Assembly (NCBI RefSeq): GCF_000719095.1
Contig: NZ_JOEH01000011.1
Coordinates: 1 to 64,000 of the forward strand
Reading direction: 5' to 3'
From: Streptacidiphilus jeojiense
GTDB taxonomy: Bacteria > Actinomycetota > Actinomycetes > Streptomycetales > Streptomycetaceae
Length of the DNA stretch: 64,000 bases
Of the stretch, positions 60,552 through 64,000 are shown piece after piece (within the stretch, counting starts at the first letter, position 1; every line of letters begins with the position of its first letter). The notes under the pieces were generated by a model. It was given only the letters and a program-made list of their open reading frames with translations, was not told where the DNA came from and did no database searches. The translations under genes and the position numbers were made by a program.

Positions 60552-62204
60552 TTAAGCGGCTACGACGCCGGCCTGTTCCGGAGCGCGCTGCTCCTCGCTG
60601 GCCGCGCCACCGGTCGCCGCCGCGCGGGCGTGGCGGAGGACCAGGGTGCAGGTGCAGGCGACGACCGTTGCACCCAGCACGATCCACATCAGGATCTGTG
60701 CGGTGCGGAGCGTCATCAGGGAGTACTGGGCGGTCAGATTGACCTGGCCCAGGGACTTCGGCCCCAGGGTCACTTTCATGACCAGCGGGTCGGCCCAGAT
60801 CACCGCGGTCACCGTGGCGGTGGCGATGGACTGGCCGATGTTGGCGGCCAGGCTGAACATGCCGGCGCTAATGCCCTGCAGGCGCGGCGGCGCGGCCTCC
60901 ATCATCAGGGTCGGGGTGATGGCGTAGTAGGCGCCGAAGCCGAGGCCGAAGACCGCGCCGGTCAGGGCGAAGAACCAGATGCCGTGGGTGAGCAGCGCCA
61001 GCATGAGCACGGCCGCTGACGCGAAGGCCGCGAAGCCGAGCAGCAGGGGAAAGCGCATGCTTCGGCGTCCTGCCAGCCAGCCGGCCGCAGGCCCGGCGAA
61101 CAGGGCCGTACCGCCCTGCCACACCATCTGGTGCACTGCGCAGCCGATCAGGGAGAGGCCTCCCGCGAAGGCGAGGGAGCCGCTGAAGGAGACGTGCAGC
61201 AGCGCGGCAGTCGCGCTGGGCAGCCCTGAGGCAACGGCCTGCGCGCGGGCGCCGGCGGTCAGTTGGGCCGCAGTGGGGGTCTGGGTCATCAGGGGCACCG
61301 CGTAGGCCCAGACGCTGACGGCCACGCTGCCCCAGAAGGTGACCGCCAGCGTGCCCAGCACCCTGCGGTCGCCGAGCAGGTGCAGATCGATCAGCGGTGA
61401 GGGGGCGCGCCGTTCGACGGGGACGAAGAGGCCGAGCAGCACCAGCCCTCCGGCCAGGTAGGCGAGGCTGCCCAGGGCGCTCCAGCCCCAGTTGTGCCCG
61501 TTGCTGAGGTAGACGAGCAGCAGCGCCAGTCCCGCAGCCAGGACGAACGCGCCGAGCAGGTCCAGGTGTTGGCGGAAGCGGTGGTTGGACTCCGGTACCA
61601 GCAGGACGAGCAGGACCAGGGTCGCGATTCCGTACAGGGTCATGACCCAGAACAGCGACCGCCAGCTGTAGTGGTCGAGCAGGTAGCCGCTCAGCAGCGG
61701 GGCGGCGATGACCCCGGCGCCCGAGCCGGTGGTGAGCATGCCGATGGCAGTCGGTACGTACCGCCGCGGCAGGATGTCGCGGAAGAGGCCGTAGGCGACG
61801 GCGCCGATGCCGAGGGAGAGCCCCTGCAGCACCCGGCCGGCCAGGAAGGCGGGCCAACTGGCGGTCAGCGCGGTGACCAGCGACCCGATGACGAACAGGA
61901 CGCCGCTGACCGTCATCATCCGCTTCTTGCCCCACAGGTCGGAGGCTTTGCCGAGCAGCGGAGCGGCCACCGCGCCGGTCAGGGCGAAGACGGTGTTCAC
62001 CCAGCTGATGTCGGCGCCGACACCGGGGAAGCTCGGCGCGATCCTGAGCACGGCCGGGCTGACCATGGTGAACTGCAGGACCCCGGTCTCCGCGAACAGG
62101 ACGGTCACCGCGACGATCAGGAAGACCCGTCGCCGGGAGGCCTCCGGCAGGCGGTCGTCTGGTCCCGCGTGGCTTTCAAGTGATCTCTCAGGCTCCTTGG
62201 GCAT
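60552..62204 (-). CDS. MFS transporter, 14-helix type
   Basis: 550 residues, about 14 transmembrane helices. Motif A-like LGKASDLWGKKRMM after helix 2, GLGFGAYYAITPTLMMEAAP in helix 11. Related to the DHA2/actinorhodin exporter group. Within the cluster it may take up the substrate or expel a toxic intermediate. Lies upstream of the amidohydrolase operon on the same strand, separated by the 165-base operator-bearing spacer, so it is likely a separate unit with the aldehyde dehydrogenase. Confidence 0.85.
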   Translation of the reverse strand: MPKEPERSLESHAGPDDRLPEASRRRVFLIVAVTVLFAETGVLQFTMVSPAVLRIAPSFPGVGADISWVNTVFALTGAVAAPLLGKASDLWGKKRMMTVSGVLFVIGSLVTALTASWPAFLAGRVLQGLSLGIGAVAYGLFRDILPRRYVPTAIGMLTTGSGAGVIAAPLLSGYLLDHYSWRSLFWVMTLYGIATLVLLVLLVPESNHRFRQHLDLLGAFVLAAGLALLLVYLSNGHNWGWSALGSLAYLAGGLVLLGLFVPVERRAPSPLIDLHLLGDRRVLGTLAVTFWGSVAVSVWAYAVPLMTQTPTAAQLTAGARAQAVASGLPSATAALLHVSFSGSLAFAGGLSLIGCAVHQMVWQGGTALFAGPAAGWLAGRRSMRFPLLLGFAAFASAAVLMLALLTHGIWFFALTGAVFGLGFGAYYAITPTLMMEAAPPRLQGISAGMFSLAANIGQSIATATVTAVIWADPLVMKVTLGPKSLGQVNLTAQYSLMTLRTAQILMWIVLGATVVACTCTLVLRHARAAATGGAASEEQRAPEQAGVVAA

Positions 62205-62284
62205 GGTTCAGTACTCCTTGTCGTCCGCGATGCGCGGCGAGGACTCGATGGGGTGGCAGGAGACTCGCGGGTCGGCCGGTCCGG

Positions 62285-63718
62285 TCACTGCTTCCTGGGG
62301 ATGCTCTTGTGCTCCAGGTAGGCGTCCAGGCCCTCGGGGCCCAACTCGCGTCCGATGCCGCTGTTCTTGTAGCCGCCGAACGGGGTGGCCGGGTCGACGC
62401 TGTACAGGTTCACCCCGCAGGAGCCGGTGCGGATGCGGCGGGCCACCTCGACGCCGTGCTGCGGGTCGGCGGTCCAGACCGAGCCGGCCAGCCCGTACTC
62501 GCTGTCGTTGGCGATGCGGACGGCGTCCTCCTCGTCGTCGTAGGCGATCAGGGTGAGGACCGGACCGAAGATCTCCTCGCGGGCGATGCGCATGCCGTTG
62601 TCGACGTCGGCGAAGACCGTCGGCGCGACGTACCACCCGCGATCGAGCGGTCGGCTGAGGCCGCCGACCAGCACCTTCGCCCCCTCCTCCTGGCCGAGGC
62701 GGATGTAGCCCTCGACGCGCTCGCGGTGGCCGCGCGAGGCCAGCGGGCCGATCATGGTGTCGGCCGCGGAGGGGTCGCCGATCTTGAGGGCGCCGACCAT
62801 GTCGGCCACGGCGCCGGCGAACTCGTCGTAGCGGGAACGGGGCAGCAGGATGCGGGTCTGCGCTGCGCAGACCTGTCCGCTGTTGGCCAGGGAGGCGCCC
62901 ATGAGCCCCCCGACGGCAGTCGGCAGGTCCGCGTCCTCCAGGAAGACCGCTGCTGACTTGCCCCCCAGTTCCAGGGTCACCCGCTTGAGGCTGCGGCCGC
63001 AGACCTCGGCGATCCGGCGTCCGGCCGCGGTGGAGCCGGTGAAGGACACCTTGTCGACGCCGGAGTGGCCGACCAGGTGCGCGCCGACCTCCCGTCCCGC
63101 AGGGACGATGTTGACCACCCCGGCCGGGACGCCGGCCTCGGTGAGCCACTCGGCGAGCAGCACGGAGTCGAGCGGGGTCTCCGGGGACGGCTTGACCACG
63201 ACCGTGCAGCCAGCAATCAGCGCCGGGGCGAGTTTGAGCATCAGCGCGAACTGGGGCACGTTCCACGGCACGATGGCCGCGACCACGCCCACCGGCTCGC
63301 GCACGACGGTCACCGGCCCCTGCAGTCCCTGGCGCTCCTCCTCCCACGGGTAGGAGGCGGCGAGGTCGACGTAGTACCGCAACACCATCTGGGGCATGAA
63401 GGCCTGGGCACCGAGCGAGAACCAGGCCGGGGATCCCATCTCGGCGGTAACCAGTTCGGCCATGGTCTGCACGCGCTCGGCGTACAGCGCCGACAGCCGG
63501 CCCAAGACCGCCGCGCGCTCGGTGGGGCTCATCCGCGGCCACGGGCCGTGGTCGAACGCCTCGCGTGCGGCCGCCACCGCCCTGTCGATGTCGCCGCTGG
63601 TGCCCTCGGGCACCTGGCCTATCCGCTCCTCGGTGTGCGGGGACACGACGTCGATCGTGCCGGTTCCGGCGGGTTCGACCCAGGTGCCGCCGATGAAGAG
63701 CTTGCCGCTTCCGTACAT
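62285..63718 (-). CDS. Aldehyde dehydrogenase (NAD(P)-dependent)
   Basis: 477 residues from the ATG at 63718 (GGAGG 7 bases ahead). Has APWN-like VPWNVPQF, FTGST cofactor site, general base Glu in TLELGGKSA and catalytic Cys in NSGQVCAAQ, then EEIFGPVL and PFGGYKNSGIGRE at the end. It oxidises an aldehyde to the acid. Within the cluster it could feed the acyl-CoA synthetase. It is not a near copy of the ALDH domain in the DJ-1 fusion. Confidence 0.93.
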   Translation of the reverse strand: MYGSGKLFIGGTWVEPAGTGTIDVVSPHTEERIGQVPEGTSGDIDRAVAAAREAFDHGPWPRMSPTERAAVLGRLSALYAERVQTMAELVTAEMGSPAWFSLGAQAFMPQMVLRYYVDLAASYPWEEERQGLQGPVTVVREPVGVVAAIVPWNVPQFALMLKLAPALIAGCTVVVKPSPETPLDSVLLAEWLTEAGVPAGVVNIVPAGREVGAHLVGHSGVDKVSFTGSTAAGRRIAEVCGRSLKRVTLELGGKSAAVFLEDADLPTAVGGLMGASLANSGQVCAAQTRILLPRSRYDEFAGAVADMVGALKIGDPSAADTMIGPLASRGHRERVEGYIRLGQEEGAKVLVGGLSRPLDRGWYVAPTVFADVDNGMRIAREEIFGPVLTLIAYDDEEDAVRIANDSEYGLAGSVWTADPQHGVEVARRIRTGSCGVNLYSVDPATPFGGYKNSGIGRELGPEGLDAYLEHKSIPRKQ

Positions 63719-63786
63719 GGTGTTCCTCCGAAGCATGGTGGGGTGCCGGATACTGAGCCCTGGTCAGCTCCTGTGCGCGCGTGGGC

Positions 63787-64000
63787 TCAGCGCGCGGCCC
63801 TGGCCTGCGCCCTGGCAGCGGCCTTGGCCTTCTTGACCTGCTCGCGGGCGCTCCTGATCAGCGTCACGCCGTCCGGCCCCCACATCAGTCGCATGAAGTG
63901 GCGCTCGACGGGCCCGCGCTGGAAGAGCCAGATCAGCGGCATCGACAGCTTGGTGCGGCGCACAGCGCGCCGGGACTGCTCCGGTGTCATCCCCATCCAG
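63787..64000 (-). CDS. C-terminal part of an unidentified gene, cut by window edge
   Basis: At least 70 residues, ending at 63787; the start lies beyond the window. The tail is rich in Lys, Ala and Arg (REQVKKAKAAARAQARAAR). The visible part has a helical PLIWLFQRGPVERHFMRLMWGPDG segment I do not recognise. In the same orientation and just upstream of the aldehyde dehydrogenase, so probably part of the same cluster. Confidence 0.5.
   Translation of the reverse strand, partial: WMGMTPEQSRRAVRRTKLSMPLIWLFQRGPVERHFMRLMWGPDGVTLIRSAREQVKKAKAAARAQARAAR

Overview
The window reads as chromosomal DNA of a streptomycete-type actinomycete (Streptomyces, Kitasatospora or a close relative). GC is very high, with strong third-position GC bias. 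Genes are dense, many start with GTG or TTG, and ATGA/GTGA overlaps are common. The family repertoire is typically actinobacterial: MocR regulators, SpoIIE phosphatases, XRE/NB-ARC/TPR proteins, Tat lipoproteins, mycothiol-type DinB proteins, DUF2332 and DUF3592. I see no tRNA, rRNA, CRISPR array or transposase, and no gap of 300 bases or more without a gene.

Layout. (1) 1-7.5 kb holds small housekeeping and detoxification genes: a truncated GNAT, two MBL-fold hydrolases, a tyrosine phosphatase, a second GNAT, a methyltransferase, and a DinB-like protein divergent from a MocR regulator. (2) 7.7-15.8 kb is a caspase-like (CHAT) island. A membrane-anchored CHAT protein and a tiny membrane protein face an 1894-residue TPR-CHAT protein. 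(3) 15.9-27.0 kb is an alpha-galactoside utilisation locus. A secreted GH27 alpha-galactosidase with a lectin-like tail lies next to an eight-gene operon encoding an ABC sugar importer, a GH36 alpha-galactosidase, a sugar dehydrogenase, a FadR-type regulator, a galactonate dehydratase-like enzyme and an aldose epimerase-like protein. The two promoters share an AT-rich operator. (4) 27.2-33.7 kb has an ABC exporter, secreted I36-inhibitor-like and peptidoglycan-binding-like proteins, a Tat-exported propeller-like protein and two membrane proteins. (5) 33.8-40.2 kb has a PAS-GAF-SpoIIE-HATPase stress phosphatase behind a sigma-B-like promoter, an unusual DJ-1/aldehyde dehydrogenase fusion, a VOC protein, a DUF2332 protein and a small unknown. 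(6) 40.2-46.6 kb has an XRE-NB-ARC-TPR protein and a secreted-protein/S53-protease pair. (7) 46.7-52.0 kb has TetR regulators with an SDR, an M20 amidohydrolase and an MFS exporter. (8) 52.0-64 kb is a catabolic cluster on the minus strand: TetR, acyl-CoA synthetase, amidohydrolase-like protein, MBL hydrolase, fused double acyl-CoA dehydrogenase, small unknown, second amidohydrolase, MFS transporter, aldehyde dehydrogenase and a gene cut by the window edge.

How they work together. The alpha-galactoside locus can be read as one pathway. GH27 trims galactosides outside the cell, the SBP and two permeases import them (a shared ATPase encoded elsewhere is assumed), GH36 releases galactose, the epimerase and SDR feed an oxidative route, and the dehydratase acts on galactonate. 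The last cluster looks like CoA-dependent breakdown of an unidentified acid. A recurring AAC-N3-GTTTC motif suggests its TetR controls it. The most interesting candidates for something undescribed are the CHAT pair, the DJ-1/ALDH fusion, and the amidohydrolase-fold protein that has lost its metal ligands.
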